Positions 1-9,957 of a DNA stretch of 64,000 nt are shown one piece after another. The first letter of the stretch is position 1. Each line of letters opens with the position of its first letter. The DNA is taken from contig NZ_JACAFQ010000007.1 of NCBI RefSeq assembly GCF_015354575.1, forward strand, positions 62,001 to 126,000, written 5' to 3'. The translations under genes and the position numbers were made by a program. Below the pieces are notes generated by a model. That model saw only the letters and a program-made list of their open reading frames with translations, searched no databases and was not told the origin of the DNA. This stretch comes from Pseudomonas sp. UFMG81 (GTDB lineage: Bacteria; Pseudomonadota; Gammaproteobacteria; Pseudomonadales; Pseudomonadaceae).

Positions 1-315
1 CGGCATTGGGGGGAGTATGCGGCTGTGCCGCTGGCGCAGTTCACCGGGGACTTCTATCGGGTGCTGCTGGCCGAGCCACAGTTGCCCGGGCGGCTGGCGC
101 GAATCGCGCCGTTCATGGCGGCCGATGACTGGCTGGGAGCGTATGGCGATTTCGCCACGCTCGAGCAGGTGTTTGGCGGGATTGCCCGGCGGCTGTCCCG
201 GCCGGAAGGGCTGCACGGCGTGATGGACGAACTGGAGCGGCTGTATGAACCGCTGCTGGCGGATTTTCGCGCGTTCTATCCACAGTTGCAGGCCTTTGCC
301 GCTGCCGAGCGTTAG
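1..315 (+). CDS. acpH: ACP phosphodiesterase, C-terminal part
   Basis: The reading frame is already open at base 1, so the 5' end lies outside the window; 104 residues are visible and end at a TAG. The family (AcpH, DUF479) removes the phosphopantetheine arm from acyl carrier protein and is normally about 190-200 residues, so roughly the C-terminal half is here. The segment has the family's helical text with HWGEYA, FYRVLLAEPQLPGRL, MAADDWL and LYEPLLADFRAFYPQL. Its TAG stop overlaps the TAA stop of the convergent bestrophin gene by two bases. The catalytic N-terminal residues cannot be checked. The identity rests on resemblance to the Pseudomonas protein and is likely but not certain. Confidence 0.7.
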   Translation, partial: RHWGEYAAVPLAQFTGDFYRVLLAEPQLPGRLARIAPFMAADDWLGAYGDFATLEQVFGGIARRLSRPEGLHGVMDELERLYEPLLADFRAFYPQLQAFAAAER

Positions 316-1202
316 GCTACCCGCTCCTCGCATTGTGCTTCACGCTGCATGGACTCCAGGTTGCGCTCGATGGTCTCGCAGATGGTGTCCATGGGGATCT
401 GGTGCTCGCTGACGCGGAACGGGCTCTGCAAGTCCGTGCCGATACGCTCGATCGCCAGCAACATGAAGCCCACCACGGTCGACGCCAGCGGGGTGAACCA
501 GCCCAGCGACTCCACCAGCCCGACCGGGACGATCAGGCAGAACAGGGTGATGAACAGCCGCGGGAAGTACACGTAGGGGTAGGGCAGTGGCGTGTTGGCG
601 ATCCGCTCCATGCCGCCTTGCGCGTTCGAAAGGTCGACCAGCGTCGACTCCAGGCGCGCCAGGCGAATGCTGTCCAGGCGCCCGGCCTGGTATTCAAGGG
701 CCAGCAATGCCGCCGAACCGCCGAGAATGTCGTTGGCGAAGTTGTTCGAGCGGTTGCGCCGCTCGAACTCGGCGGGCGGAATGAAGGCCATCAGCTCGTC
801 CGGGCACTGTTCGTTCTTCAGGTGCGCCGCCAGGCAGTTCACATAGGCCACATGACGGCGCAGCAAGGTGGCCTTCACCGGGTTCAAGCCATCCGCCGGA
901 TCGTCGATCAGGGTCAGCACCTGCCGTGCAAAGCTGCGTGAGCTATTGACCAGCGCACCCCACAACGTGCGTGCCTCCCACCAGCGGTTGTAGGCGCTGC
1001 TGTTCCTGAAACTCACCAGCACCACCAGCGCCGAGCCCAGCAGGGTCAGCGGGATCAGGGGCAGGCTGAACTTGCTGTTGAAGAACAGCATGAAGTCGAT
1101 GGTGACCAGCACGTCCCAGATCAACAGCCAGAACAGCGACCAGCCGATGTAGCCGAAGGTCTTGACCACCAGGCGGTACTTGCGGGCGAGCAGGGCTTTC
1201 AC
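312..1202 (-). CDS. Bestrophin-family anion channel (UPF0187)
   Basis: This is an inner-membrane protein of the bacterial bestrophin family, pentameric anion channels related to animal chloride channels. The hallmark after the second membrane segment is visible: SFRNSSAYNRWWEARTLWG. Hydrophobic segments fall near residues 12-40 (GYIGWSLFWLLIWDVLV), 45-65 and 220-260 (FITLFCLIVPVGLVESLGW, TVVGFMLLAI). The C-terminus has the family-type text ERIGTDLQSPF. I chose a GTG start at 1202 because GAGG lies about 10 bases upstream and the next 295 codons match the family length; an ATG 41 codons further up would add a polar, low-complexity tail. It converges on acpH. Which ion it conducts cannot be told from sequence. 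Confidence 0.8.
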   Translation of the reverse strand: MKALLARKYRLVVKTFGYIGWSLFWLLIWDVLVTIDFMLFFNSKFSLPLIPLTLLGSALVVLVSFRNSSAYNRWWEARTLWGALVNSSRSFARQVLTLIDDPADGLNPVKATLLRRHVAYVNCLAAHLKNEQCPDELMAFIPPAEFERRNRSNNFANDILGGSAALLALEYQAGRLDSIRLARLESTLVDLSNAQGGMERIANTPLPYPYVYFPRLFITLFCLIVPVGLVESLGWFTPLASTVVGFMLLAIERIGTDLQSPFRVSEHQIPMDTICETIERNLESMQREAQCEERVA

Positions 1203-1320
1203 GTTGTGGGAACCTCGAAAAGGCGATGCAGGTTCCGACGCCGGAGAATGGGCGAGGTTCGGTGTGATTCGTCGCAGGGTGTAACAGGCCATGTGCTCAC
1301 GACTTGCCGGCGCCACCGTA

Positions 1321-1360
1321 CCCACCTGTGGGGGCGGGCTTGTCCGCGATGAGCTGCAAG
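1321..1360. repeat. Degenerate single REP-like element
   Basis: The stretch contains GGGGGCGGGCTTGTCCGCGA, a decayed copy of the GCGGGCTTGCCCGCGA palindrome seen many times in this window. It lies between the bestrophin and GNAT genes and has no partner arm nearby. Confidence 0.4.
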
Positions 1361-1407
1361 GCAGCCCCAGCCCAGGCGATGCCGAGCCCCAGTGAGTAGC
1401 CGAGACC

Positions 1408-1887
1408 TCAGCCCAGCAACTGTTTCATCTGCACCAACGCCACCCGCCGGCCATCTGGCGCCTGCCGTTCCTCGATCCCGAAGGGTAAAAAGCCCAGCTG
1501 TGGATAAAGCAGCAAGCCCGCCGTGTTGTGGTTGAAGCACGACACCCAGACTTCCTTGGCCATGAACTGTTCGCGGGCCAGTGCGATCATGCTGTGCACT
1601 AGATGGCGGGCGACGCCCTTGCCACGTGCGGCAGGGGCCACTACCACGTTGCCCAAGGCACAGATGCCGCCCACTTCGGCTTTATAGAAGTTGGCGAAGC
1701 CCAGGATCACGCCGTCTTTCTCGACCACGGTGGAGCCACTGCGCTGGTCGATGGCTTCGCTCAATTGCGCGGGTGTCAGGGGGTAGGTGGCCTTGGGGAA
1801 CATGTAGAACAGCTCGTCCGGGCCTTGGGGGAAGCAGCAGATGGCGGGGATGTCGGTAGGGCGGACGGGGCGATGGGTGAACGGCAT
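1408..1887 (-). CDS. GNAT-family N-acetyltransferase
   Basis: The 159-residue protein has a full GNAT fold. It begins HRPVRPTDIPAICCF (beta1-alpha1) and carries the acetyl-CoA pyrophosphate loop as VVVAPAARGKGVARHLV around residues 84-100, matching the Q/RxxGxG/A motif with RGKGVA. This is followed by the alpha3 helix and the motif B strand WVSCFNHNTAGLLLYPQLGF. GGAAGAAG precedes the ATG at a workable distance. The gene stands alone on the minus strand, with an unusual 11-bp tandem repeat 85-140 bases upstream. The acceptor (amine or protein N-terminus) cannot be predicted, because GNAT proteins of this size act on many substrates. Confidence 0.85.
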   Translation of the reverse strand: MPFTHRPVRPTDIPAICCFPQGPDELFYMFPKATYPLTPAQLSEAIDQRSGSTVVEKDGVILGFANFYKAEVGGICALGNVVVAPAARGKGVARHLVHSMIALAREQFMAKEVWVSCFNHNTAGLLLYPQLGFLPFGIEERQAPDGRRVALVQMKQLLG

Positions 1888-1971
1888 GGTGGGCTTCTTC
1901 CGTAAAGTGTCGGACCAGCTTAGCCTTGCCTGAACATCCGTGGTGCTCGTTCACACAGTAACAAGTTGCGT

Positions 1972-2024
1972 GAGCTCTATTTGGGCTCTATTTGGGCTCA
2001 ATTTGAGCTCGATTGAGCTGAATG
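1972..2024. repeat. Tandem repeat of 11-bp units, helically phased T-tracts
   Basis: The units are GAGCTCTATTT, GGGCTCTATTT and GGGCTCAATTT, then two decayed 10-bp units GAGCTCGATT and GAGCTGAATG. The T-tracts recur once per DNA helical turn. The array lies 85-137 bases upstream of the GNAT start codon. Confidence 0.75.
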
Positions 2025-2211
2025 CTCGTGATGCCAACTCAACCATTCCTACCCCACCAGTGCCATGCAGTGGTGTTGTCTTGACCGGCACTTCGCTGGC
2101 AAGCCAGCTTGACACACAGATTTTATGGGCGATGTATGCCTGTGACAGAGGCGATGCCCGCCTTGGTGCATGTCTTACATCATGCACAGCGGCAACAGCG
2201 CCACCTCGATT

Positions 2212-2331
2212 CCGCGTCGTACAAACAAGGCGGACAGTGAAGACCTCACAGGCATCACTGGCCCGAAACAAACGGTGGGAGCCGGCTTGCCGGCGATGCG
2301 CCGCGCGGGCGGCGCTCGATCTCATGGGCGC
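2212..2331 (+). repeat. Dispersed repeat of about 120 bp, copy A
   Basis: The copy runs from CCGCGTCGTACAAACAAGG through GGCCCGAAACA and a REP-like core (GTGGGAGCCGGCTTGCCGGC) to GCGCCGCGCGGGCGGCGCTC. The same blocks in the same order occur at 45832-45949 (reverse orientation) and 45991-46102. In the text immediately after the core the similarity resumes around TTCCGGCATGC, so the original element may be longer. No ends with target duplications are visible. Confidence 0.8.
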
Positions 2332-2450
2332 TGCAGAAACATCGGCGGACACCTGGTGGCCCTCATGCAAGATTCCGGCATGCGCCTGGCGACCCTTGCC
2401 CAGGCCTGATCACTCAGGGGGCGGCGGAGCCTGGCACGGGCTGCGCCCGT

Positions 2451-2478
2451 GTTCGCGGGCAAGCCCGCTCCCACAGGG
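2451..2478. repeat. Single REP element
   Basis: GTTCGCGGGCAAGCCCGCTC followed by CCACAGGG is the class of REP common in P. putida genomes, here without an inverted partner. Confidence 0.7.
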
Positions 2479-2657
2479 ATCGCGCCAGGTCTTTAAGTTG
2501 TGAGCAAGGCAGTTGCTCCCACCCTGACCGCGTAATTCTCAAGACTTGAGGTGTGCCTGCGGGAGCCGGCGATGACGCCATTGCAGGTCATACACCACAG
2601 ATTGCTCTAATCGAAGACGGCGCCGCTCGTACGCAACAGGCACATTCTTCCAGGCAC

Positions 2658-2686
2658 AAAAAAACCGACCATAAGGTCGGTTTTTT
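2658..2686 (-). terminator. Bidirectional rho-independent terminator after tRNA-Leu
   Basis: AAAACCGACC, a four-base ATAA loop and GGTCGGTTTT form a perfect stem, flanked by a run of A on one side and T on the other. It starts nine bases beyond the CCA end of the tRNA on the minus strand. Confidence 0.9.
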
Positions 2687-2694
2687 CTGGATCT

Positions 2695-2779
2695 TGGTGC
2701 CCCGAGGGAGACTCGAACTCCCACTCCTTTCGAAAACGGATTTTGAATCCGCCGCGTCTACCAATTCCGCCATCAGGGC
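2695..2779 (-). tRNA. tRNA-Leu (anticodon CAA)
   Basis: Read on the minus strand this is an 85-nt class II tRNA. It has an acceptor stem GCCCTGA... ending in an encoded CCA, a D-arm with GGTAGACGC, an anticodon arm GGATTCAAAATCC giving anticodon CAA (reads UUG), a long variable arm of leucine type, and the T-arm GTTCGAGTC. A strong terminator follows. It is divergent from queA, leaving about 110 bases for both promoters. Confidence 0.97.
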
Positions 2780-2887
2780 TTGTGGCGCCGCAGTATAGAG
2801 AGGTCGCCTAGGGCGGTCAATCGGCTTTCATGGTCAATTTTCATGCATTGGGCTAAACTTCCCGGCCCTGTCGAACCGAACATCATC

Positions 2888-5067
<2,180 letters not shown>

Positions 5068-5109
5068 TTGTTCGCATCCATTATTAGAAAATTCCATTAG
5101 GAGAGCCCA

Positions 5110-5445
5110 ATGAGCTTCTTTATCCCCGCCGCCTACGCGGACGCAGCAGCCCCCGCCGCCGGCCCAGCCGGTACCGGTTTCGAGTGGATCTTCCTGGTTG
5201 GTTTCCTGGTCATCTTCTACCTGATGATCTGGCGCCCGCAGGCCAAGCGCGCCAAAGAGCAGAAGAACCTGCTGAGCAACTTGCAAAAAGGTGACGAAGT
5301 TGTCACCAACGGCGGCATCGCTGGCAAGATCGTCAAGGTTGCCGATGACTTCGTGGTCCTGGAAGTGTCGGACAATGTCGAGCTGAAGTTCCAGAAGGGC
5401 GCCATTGCCGCGACCCTGCCAAAAGGTACGCTCAAGGCTATCTGA
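5110..5445 (+). CDS. yajC: Sec translocon accessory protein YajC
   Basis: YajC is a small single-span inner-membrane protein that joins SecD and SecF in the accessory complex of the Sec translocon. The 111-residue product has an Ala/Pro-rich periplasmic start, one membrane span (WIFLVGFLVIFYLMIW, about residues 27-43), then the conserved RPQAKRAKEQKNLLSNLQKG and GDEVVTNGGIAGKIVKV. AGGAGA lies six bases before the ATG. The gene order tgt-yajC-secD-secF is the classic arrangement in gammaproteobacteria. Confidence 0.96.
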   Translation: MSFFIPAAYADAAAPAAGPAGTGFEWIFLVGFLVIFYLMIWRPQAKRAKEQKNLLSNLQKGDEVVTNGGIAGKIVKVADDFVVLEVSDNVELKFQKGAIAATLPKGTLKAI

Positions 5446-5469
5446 GTTACCGGTTTCATTTTTCCAGTC

Positions 5470-5488
5470 GGGGCGCGCAAAGCGCCCC
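5470..5488 (+). other. Hairpin between yajC and secD
   Basis: GGGGCGC, a GCAAA loop and GCGCCCC form a perfect 7-bp stem 25 bases after the yajC stop and about 20 bases before secD. There is no U-run, so it is more likely an RNA-stability or processing element than a terminator. Confidence 0.5.
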
Positions 5489-5509
5489 GCGTCTTGAACG
5501 GGCGGCGTG

Positions 5510-7372
5510 ATGCTGAACAAATACCCTCTGTGGAAATACCTGCTGATCGTGGTGGTACTGGCGGTCGGCTTCATTTATTCCGCACCCAACCTCTACCCGG
5601 ATGACCCGGCGGTGCAGATCAGCGGCGCCAGCTCCGCGCTGCATGTCAGCCAGGCCGACCTCGATCGCGTCACCAAGGCGCTGACCGATGCCGGCATCAC
5701 CGTCAAAGGCGGCAACCTGGGCGAGAAGGGCAGTGCGCTGGTGCGCCTGACCAACCAGGAAGACCAGCTGCCGGCCAAGGATGTGGCGCGCAAGACCTTG
5801 GGTGACGACTACGTCGTGGCCCTGAACCTGGCCCAGACCACCCCGCAGTGGCTGCGCAACCTGGGTGCCAGCCCGATGAAGCTGGGCCTGGACCTGTCCG
5901 GTGGTGTGCACTTCCTGCTGGAAGTGGACATGGACAAGGCCATGACCGCGCGCATGAAAGTCTACGAAGGTGAGGTCAAGACCCTCCTGCGCAAAGAGCG
6001 CATCCGCTACCGCAGCCTGCCTCAGCAGGATGGCGGCATCATGCTGGGCTTCGCTGACGATGCAACCCGCGAACAGGCTCGCAGCCTGATCCGCAAGAAT
6101 TTCAATGATTTCGACCTGACCACCACCGAGCGCAGCGATATCGCCGTGCTGCGCCTGGCGCTCACCCAGGCCAAGGTCGCCGAGATCCGCGAATACTCCA
6201 TCAAGCAGAACCTGACCACCGTTCGCAACCGGGTGAACGAGCTGGGTGTGGCCGAACCGCTGGTGCAGCGCCAGGGCGCCAACCGCATCGTGGTCGAGCT
6301 GCCGGGCGTGCAGGACACCGCCGAAGCCAAGCGTATCCTCGGCAAGACCGCCAACCTGGAGTTCCGCTTCGGTGCCGAGCCGGGCGCGTCCAAAGCCACC
6401 ACCGAGGTGTTCGAGTTCCGCGAAGGCGGCCGCTCCGCCCCGGTAGAGCGCGGCCTGATCATCACCGGTGACCAGGTGACCGACGCCCAGGCCAGCTTCG
6501 ATGAGCACGGTCGCCCGCAGGTGAACATCCGCCTCGACGGCCATGGTGGCGAGCTGATGAGCCGCGCCACCCGCAGCAACGTCGGGCGCAGCATGGCGGT
6601 GATCTTCATCGAGCAGAAGCCGATGACCCGCTACGAGAAGCAGACCGTCGGCGGCGTCGAAAAAGACGTGGCGATCCAGACTTTCAAGGAAGAGAAGAAG
6701 ATCATCAGCCTGGCGACCATCCAGTCGCCGCTGGGCAGCCAGTTCCGCATCACCGGCCTGAACGGCCAGGGCGAGTCCTCCGAGCTGGCCCTGCTGCTGC
6801 GTGCCGGTGGCCTGGCCGCGCCGATGTACTTCGCTGAAGAACGCACCATCGGTCCGAGCCTGGGTGCCGACAACATCACCAAGGGTATCGATGCCTCGCT
6901 GTGGGGCATGCTGTTCGTGTCGCTGTTCATCATCGCCATCTACCGCGGTTTCGGCGTGCTGGCCACCATCGCCCTGGCGGGCAACATGGTCCTGCTGCTG
7001 GCGCTGATGTCGCTGCTGGGGGCCACGCTGACGCTGCCGGGTATCGCCGGTATCGTGTTGACCATGGGTATGGCGGTAGACGCCAACGTGCTGATCTTCT
7101 CGCGTATCCGCGAGGAAATCGCCGCCGGCATGTCGGTGCAGCGCGCTATCCACGAAGGCTTCAACCGCGCCTACTCGGCGATCGTCGACGCCAACCTGAC
7201 CACCCTGCTGGTCGGCGGCATCCTGTTCGCCATGGGCACCGGCCCGGTCAAAGGCTTCGCGGTCACCATGTCCCTCGGGATTTTCACCTCGATGTTCACC
7301 GCTGTAATGGTGACCCGTGCACTGGTCAACCTGACCTGCGGCGGGCGTGACATCAAGAAGCTGTGGGTTTGA
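5510..7372 (+). CDS. secD: Protein translocase subunit SecD
   Basis: SecD is an RND-superfamily subunit that uses the proton motive force to help pull exported proteins from SecYEG. The 620-residue product starts MLNKYPLWKYLLIVVVLAVG (first span). A large periplasmic P1 domain follows, with PMKLGLDLSGGVHFLLEVDM early and TANLEFRF and LNGQGE later. The C-terminal membrane block holds GLAAPMYFAEERTIGPSLGA, GIVLTMGMAVDANVLIFSRI with the conserved Asp-Asn pair, and GTGPVKGFAVTMSLGI. An in-frame GTG lies one codon upstream (5507); I prefer the ATG. secF follows after ten bases. Confidence 0.96.
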   Translation: MLNKYPLWKYLLIVVVLAVGFIYSAPNLYPDDPAVQISGASSALHVSQADLDRVTKALTDAGITVKGGNLGEKGSALVRLTNQEDQLPAKDVARKTLGDDYVVALNLAQTTPQWLRNLGASPMKLGLDLSGGVHFLLEVDMDKAMTARMKVYEGEVKTLLRKERIRYRSLPQQDGGIMLGFADDATREQARSLIRKNFNDFDLTTTERSDIAVLRLALTQAKVAEIREYSIKQNLTTVRNRVNELGVAEPLVQRQGANRIVVELPGVQDTAEAKRILGKTANLEFRFGAEPGASKATTEVFEFREGGRSAPVERGLIITGDQVTDAQASFDEHGRPQVNIRLDGHGGELMSRATRSNVGRSMAVIFIEQKPMTRYEKQTVGGVEKDVAIQTFKEEKKIISLATIQSPLGSQFRITGLNGQGESSELALLLRAGGLAAPMYFAEERTIGPSLGADNITKGIDASLWGMLFVSLFIIAIYRGFGVLATIALAGNMVLLLALMSLLGATLTLPGIAGIVLTMGMAVDANVLIFSRIREEIAAGMSVQRAIHEGFNRAYSAIVDANLTTLLVGGILFAMGTGPVKGFAVTMSLGIFTSMFTAVMVTRALVNLTCGGRDIKKLWV

Positions 7373-7382
7373 GGGAGCTGCG

Positions 7383-8291
7383 ATGAAAACCATCAATTTC
7401 ATGGGCGTGCGCAATGTTGCGTTCGCCATTACCGTGCTCCTCACCGTGCTGGCCCTGTTCAGCTGGTGGCACAAGGGCCTGAACTTCGGCCTGGACTTCA
7501 CCGGCGGTACGCTGATCGAGCTCACCTACGAGCGCCCGGCGGACCTGGAGAAGGTGCGTACCGAGCTGGTCAGCTCCGGCTTCCACGAGGCGGTGGTGCA
7601 GAGCTTTGGCGCCACCACCGACCTGCTGGTGCGCATGCCGGGCGATGACCCGCAACTGGGTAACCGTGTGGCCGAGGCGCTGCAGAAGATCGGCGGCGAC
7701 AACCCGGCCACGGTCAAGCGTGTCGAGTTCGTCGGCCCGCAGGTGGGTGAAGAGCTGCGCGACCAGGGCGGCCTGGGCATGCTCCTCGCACTGGGTGGCA
7801 TCCTTATCTACCTGGCGTTCCGCTTCCAGTGGAAGTTCGCGGTTGGTGCCATCATCTCGCTGATCCACGACGTGGTGGTCACCCTCGGTATCCTGTCGTT
7901 CTTCCAGATCACCTTCGACCTGACGGTGCTGGCGGCGGTGCTGGCGATCATCGGCTACTCGCTCAACGACACCATCGTCGTGTTCGACCGGGTGCGCGAA
8001 AACTTCCGCGTGCTGCGCAAGGCGTCGCTGATCGACAACATCAACATCTCGACCACCCAGACCTTGCTGCGTACCGTGGCGACGTCGGTGTCGACCTTGC
8101 TGGCGATCGCTGCGCTGCTGTTCTTCGGTGGCGACAACCTGTTCGGCTTCTCCCTGGCGCTGTTCATCGGTGTCATGGCAGGTACCTACTCGTCGATCTA
8201 CATCGCCAACGTGGTGCTGATCTGGCTGAACCTGAGCAGCGAAGACCTGATCCCGCCGGCCAAGACCGACGGTGTGGACGAGCGGCCGTAA
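7383..8291 (+). CDS. secF: Protein translocase subunit SecF
   Basis: SecF is the partner of SecD in the Sec accessory complex. The 302-residue product begins MKTINFMGVRNVAFAITVLL. It has the LNFGLDFTGGTLIEL periplasmic motif, VGPQVGEELRDQGGLGML before the membrane block, LAIIGYSLNDTIVVFDRVRE (transmembrane 4 with the conserved Asp and Asn) and STTQTLLRTVATSVSTLL. GAGGGAG precedes the ATG by five bases, which fixes the start over an in-frame codon 36 bases upstream. A strong terminator follows at 8323. Confidence 0.96.
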   Translation: MKTINFMGVRNVAFAITVLLTVLALFSWWHKGLNFGLDFTGGTLIELTYERPADLEKVRTELVSSGFHEAVVQSFGATTDLLVRMPGDDPQLGNRVAEALQKIGGDNPATVKRVEFVGPQVGEELRDQGGLGMLLALGGILIYLAFRFQWKFAVGAIISLIHDVVVTLGILSFFQITFDLTVLAAVLAIIGYSLNDTIVVFDRVRENFRVLRKASLIDNINISTTQTLLRTVATSVSTLLAIAALLFFGGDNLFGFSLALFIGVMAGTYSSIYIANVVLIWLNLSSEDLIPPAKTDGVDERP

Positions 8292-8322
8292 GCCATCGTC
8301 CCGCGCCGTTCGGCGCAAACAA

Positions 8323-8354
8323 AGGCGCGAGTGTTGAACTCGCGCCTTTTTTTT
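8323..8354 (+). terminator. Rho-independent terminator after secF
   Basis: AGGCGCGAGT, loop GTTGA, and ACTCGCGCCT form a perfect 10-bp stem followed by nine T. It closes the queA-to-secF operon. Confidence 0.93.
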
Positions 8355-8412
8355 TGCTCCAAGGCTGGGAAGAAGGCGGGCTGGAACCCGCAAGGAAGAT
8401 CAGGAGGTTCAC

Positions 8413-8961
8413 GTGAACAAATCAATGCTGGTGGGTGCGGTACTGGGTGCTGTCGGTGTGACCGCCGGAGGTGCTGTGGCGACCTACAGCTTGGTGAACA
8501 AGGGGCCTGAATACGCCCAGGTCACCGACGTGCAGCCGATCAAGCAGCAGGTGAAGACACCGCGCGAGGTCTGCAAGGATGTCGCGGTCACGCGTCAGGC
8601 GCCGGTCAAGGACCAGCACCAGATCGCCGGTACCGTGGTCGGTGCCATCGCCGGTGGCCTGCTGGGCAACCAGATTGGTGGTGGCACCGGCAAGAAGATC
8701 GCTACCGTGGCGGGTGCCGTGGGTGGCGGTTATGCCGGTAACAAGGTGCAGGAAGGCATGCAGGAGCGTGACACCTATACCACCACGCAAACCCGCTGCA
8801 ACACGGTCAATGACATCAGCGAGAAGGTGGTGGGCTACAACGTGACCTATTCCATTGGTGATCAGGTGGGCAAGGTGAAGATGGACCACGAGCCGGGCTC
8901 GACCATCCCGTTGGACAAGAATGGCAAGCTGGTGCTTGGGCAGAATCAGGCAGGGCAGTAA
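8413..8961 (+). CDS. Glycine-zipper 2TM-domain envelope protein
   Basis: The 182-residue protein starts at a GTG with CAGGAGG six bases upstream. Residues 5-28 form one membrane anchor (MLVGAVLGAVGVTAGGAVAT) with no lipobox cysteine. A conserved Cys-containing linker follows (REVCKDVAV), then a glycine zipper around residues 73-115 (AGTVVGAIAGGLLGNQIGGG, AGAVGGGYAGNKVQEGM), and a C-terminal beta domain with a second Cys (TQTRCNTV) and YNVTYSIGDQVGKVKM. Relatives (Rick_17kDa_Anti, SlyB-like) sit in the envelope and some are stress-induced. The exact function is unknown. It is a single gene between two terminators. Confidence 0.8.
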   Translation: MNKSMLVGAVLGAVGVTAGGAVATYSLVNKGPEYAQVTDVQPIKQQVKTPREVCKDVAVTRQAPVKDQHQIAGTVVGAIAGGLLGNQIGGGTGKKIATVAGAVGGGYAGNKVQEGMQERDTYTTTQTRCNTVNDISEKVVGYNVTYSIGDQVGKVKMDHEPGSTIPLDKNGKLVLGQNQAGQ

Positions 8962-8984
8962 AAGCCGCGCTTCTAGCGCAGCGT

Positions 8985-9072
8985 CGTGGGAGCGGGCTTG
9001 CCCCGCGATAGCGTTCGGGCGGGCAGTGCGCAGTTTGCGTCGACGCCATCGCGGGGCAAGCCCGCTCCCACG
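8985..9072. repeat. Inverted pair of REP elements (REPIN)
   Basis: CGTGGGAGCGGGCTTGCCCC followed by GCGAT (8985-9009) is repeated as its perfect reverse complement at 9048-9072, with a 38-base spacer. It lies between two convergent genes and touches the long inverted repeat at 9075. Confidence 0.9.
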
Positions 9073-9074
9073 GC

Positions 9075-9132
9075 AGTGCATCGAGCATAAAAAAAGCACC
9101 CCGTGGGGTGCTTTTTTTATGCTCGATGCACT
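9075..9132. terminator. Perfect 28-bp-arm inverted repeat containing a bidirectional terminator
   Basis: The two arms are exact reverse complements over 28 bases with a two-base GT centre. The inner part is AAAAAAAGCACCCC / GGGGTGCTTTTTTT, a standard bidirectional terminator. The outer 14 bases (AGTGCATCGAGCAT and its complement) extend it far beyond usual length. It separates the convergent glycine-zipper gene and suhB. Confidence 0.92.
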
Positions 9133-9138
9133 GGGCGC

Positions 9139-9957
9139 TTAGCGCTTCATGTATTCCGGCAGGTGCGGCTGGATGGCGGTCAGCACGGCCTTGAAGCACT
9201 TGATGTTGCCGGCGACGATATGGCCCTTCTCGAGGAAGTCGTGGCCACCGTTGAAGTCGCTCACCAGGCCACCCGCTTCCTGGATCAGCAGCACGCCTGC
9301 GGCCATGTCCCACTCGGACAGGCCCGACTCCCAGAAGGCGTCGAAGCGGCCGGCGGCAACATAGGCGAGGTCCAGGCTGGCGGAGCCAGCGCGGCGGATG
9401 CCGGCGGTCTGGCCGGTCAGTGCGCGGAACATGCCCAGGTAGTTGTCCATGTCAGCCATCTGGTTGTCACGGAACGGGAAACCGGTGCCCAGCAGGGCGC
9501 CTTCCAGGCTGGTGCGCGAGCTGACGCGCAGGCGACGGCCATTGACCTGGGCGCCGCGGCCACGGCTGGCGGTGAATTCTTCCTGGCGCACCGGGTCGAC
9601 AATTACCGCGTGCTCGAGGCGGCCACGGTATTTACAAGCGATGCTGACGGCGAAGTGAGGAATGCCACGCAGGAAGTTGGTGGTGCCATCGAGCGGGTCG
9701 ATGATCCACAGGTAGTCCTTGCCTTCTTCACCGGAGCCGGCGTGCAGGCCGGTCTCTTCACCCTGGATGGAGTGGTTCGGGTAGGCCTTGCGCAGGGCCT
9801 CTACGATGACCTTCTCAGCGGCGCGATCGACCTCGGACACGTAGTCCTTGGCCTGCTTTTCGTCGACTTTGATGCTATCCAGGCGTTCGATGGAGCGGAA
9901 AATCAGTTCACTGGCGCTGCGAGCGGCGCGCAGGGCGATATTCAGCATAGGCTGCAT
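9139..9957 (-). CDS. suhB: Inositol-1-monophosphatase SuhB
   Basis: SuhB is a Mg-dependent inositol monophosphatase that also joins rRNA antitermination complexes; in P. aeruginosa it affects virulence regulation. The 272-residue product carries the family metal-binding motifs GEETG (about residue 67), WIIDPLDGTTNFLRGIPHF (about 81-100) and LSEWDMAAGVLLIQEAGG (about 209-227), plus the N-terminal YVSEVDRAAE. The start at 9957 (MQPMLNIALRAA) has AGGTGAA upstream and matches known length; a longer frame to 9996 adds non-conserved text. It is divergent from trmJ with 151 bases between. Confidence 0.95.
   Translation of the reverse strand: MQPMLNIALRAARSASELIFRSIERLDSIKVDEKQAKDYVSEVDRAAEKVIVEALRKAYPNHSIQGEETGLHAGSGEEGKDYLWIIDPLDGTTNFLRGIPHFAVSIACKYRGRLEHAVIVDPVRQEEFTASRGRGAQVNGRRLRVSSRTSLEGALLGTGFPFRDNQMADMDNYLGMFRALTGQTAGIRRAGSASLDLAYVAAGRFDAFWESGLSEWDMAAGVLLIQEAGGLVSDFNGGHDFLEKGHIVAGNIKCFKAVLTAIQPHLPEYMKR

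Larger units (their letters stand above)
1888..2657. other. Gene-free 0.77 kb interval made of repeats
   Basis: I see no convincing gene between the GNAT start and the tRNA terminator. The interval holds an 11-bp tandem repeat (1972-2024), copy A of a dispersed repeat of about 120 bp (2212-2331, with weaker similarity continuing to about 2395), and a single REP element (2451-2478). Short reading frames here coincide with the repeat and lack ribosome-binding sites; the 79-codon one from 2170 is discussed in the findings. Confidence 0.6.

Noticed and set aside
2553..2798. Open frames across the tRNA-Leu gene
   Set aside because: They read through the tRNA and its terminator and cannot be genes.
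5456..7525. Minus-strand open frame of about 690 codons opposite secD
   Set aside because: An antisense shadow of secD and the ends of its neighbours; no ribosome-binding site or domain.
8985..9072. CRISPR-like spacing of repeats in the REP pairs
   Set aside because: Only two inverted arms per site, no regular direct repeats or spacers, and no cas genes in the window.
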